From contig PKQY01000065.1 of assembly GCA_017577895.1 (NCBI GenBank), positions 1 through 7,413 of the forward strand: 7,413 nucleotides of DNA, in the 5' to 3' direction. This document shows, piece by piece, positions 7,368 through 7,413 of this stretch (position 1 is its first letter; every line of letters starts with the position of its first letter). The position numbers were made by a program, and so were the translations under genes. The notes beneath the pieces were generated by a model. The model saw only the letters and a program-made list of their open reading frames with translations, made no database searches and was not told where the DNA came from. The DNA comes from Bacillota bacterium. GTDB lineage: Bacteria > Bacillota > Bacilli > ZCTH02-B2.

Positions 7368-7396
7368 AGGATACGTTTCCTTCGGGCATGTGTCAA
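7368..7396 (-). promoter_or_regulatory. Candidate sigma-A promoter upstream of the glmS leader terminator
   Basis: On the minus strand a perfect -35 box TTGACA (7396-7391) is followed by exactly 17 bases and TATCCT (7373-7368; 4 of 6). Transcription would begin near 7361 and meet the terminator hairpin about 27 bases later. If real, glmS expression would depend on readthrough of that hairpin. The box could be chance, because the sequence upstream is cut by the window edge and may be the 3' end of another gene. Confidence 0.5.
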
Positions 7397-7413
7397 TGGC
7401 ATCATTGCGCCGT

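Noticed and set aside
7359..7412. An open minus-strand frame from the window edge ending in TAG at 7361-7359 (17 residues, ending CPKETYPNF), possibly the tail of an upstream gene.
   Set aside because: It is too short to judge and matches no family I recognise; it overlaps the candidate promoter. If real, the leader terminator would simply be that gene's terminator.
1..7413. CRISPR arrays, tRNA or rRNA genes, insertion sequences and phase-variation repeats.
   Set aside because: I saw no spaced direct repeats, no tRNA-like cloverleaf, no transposase or terminal inverted repeats, and no simple-sequence tracts within the methyltransferase.

Overview
The window looks like chromosomal DNA of a Gram-positive bacterium of the Bacillota. 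The Shine-Dalgarno sites are strong (AAAGGAGGTG, AGGAG), the promoters look like sigma-A promoters, and the terminators are intrinsic hairpins. Base composition is moderately GC-rich and the proteins resemble those of thermophilic or spore-forming Bacillota. A genus cannot be named from the sequence alone. All five supported genes lie on the minus strand, so transcription runs from high to low coordinates.

Layout in transcription order. (1) 7249-7413 is a leader region. It has a good candidate promoter (TTGACA, 17 bases, TATCCT), then a perfect 10-bp terminator hairpin with seven T residues, then the ribosome binding site of a glmS-type gene. I see no glmS ribozyme in the visible leader. (2) 5413-7248 encodes a full-length GlmS-like glucosamine-6-phosphate synthase. 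Its glutaminase domain has Ser in place of the catalytic N-terminal Cys and Gln in place of a conserved His. (3) 4825-5403 encodes an HD-domain phosphohydrolase of the YfbR-like type, 9 bases after glmS. (4) 4280-4828 encodes a SprT-like zinc metalloprotease with a C-terminal zinc ribbon; its start overlaps the HD gene stop (ATGA). (5) 3266-4210 encodes a bile acid:sodium symporter family (BASS) transporter with its own promoter in the 69-base gap and its own terminator. (6) 1-3096 is the 5' part, probably nearly all, of a very large beta-class N6-adenine/N4-cytosine DNA methyltransferase. It resembles the modification subunit of type III-like restriction systems but has about 490 residues ahead of its DPPY motif. 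It runs off the window edge.

How the parts relate. GlmS, the HD protein and the SprT-like protein form a tightly packed, probably co-transcribed unit. One member acts in amino-sugar metabolism and two are hydrolases that could act on nucleotides and on protein or protein-DNA adducts. The BASS gene is a separate transcription unit. The methyltransferase probably starts a restriction or defence module whose partner (helicase/nuclease) would lie beyond base 1; that partner is inferred, not seen. The most notable points are the altered glutaminase active site of GlmS, the terminator-bearing leader in place of a ribozyme, and the large methyltransferase.
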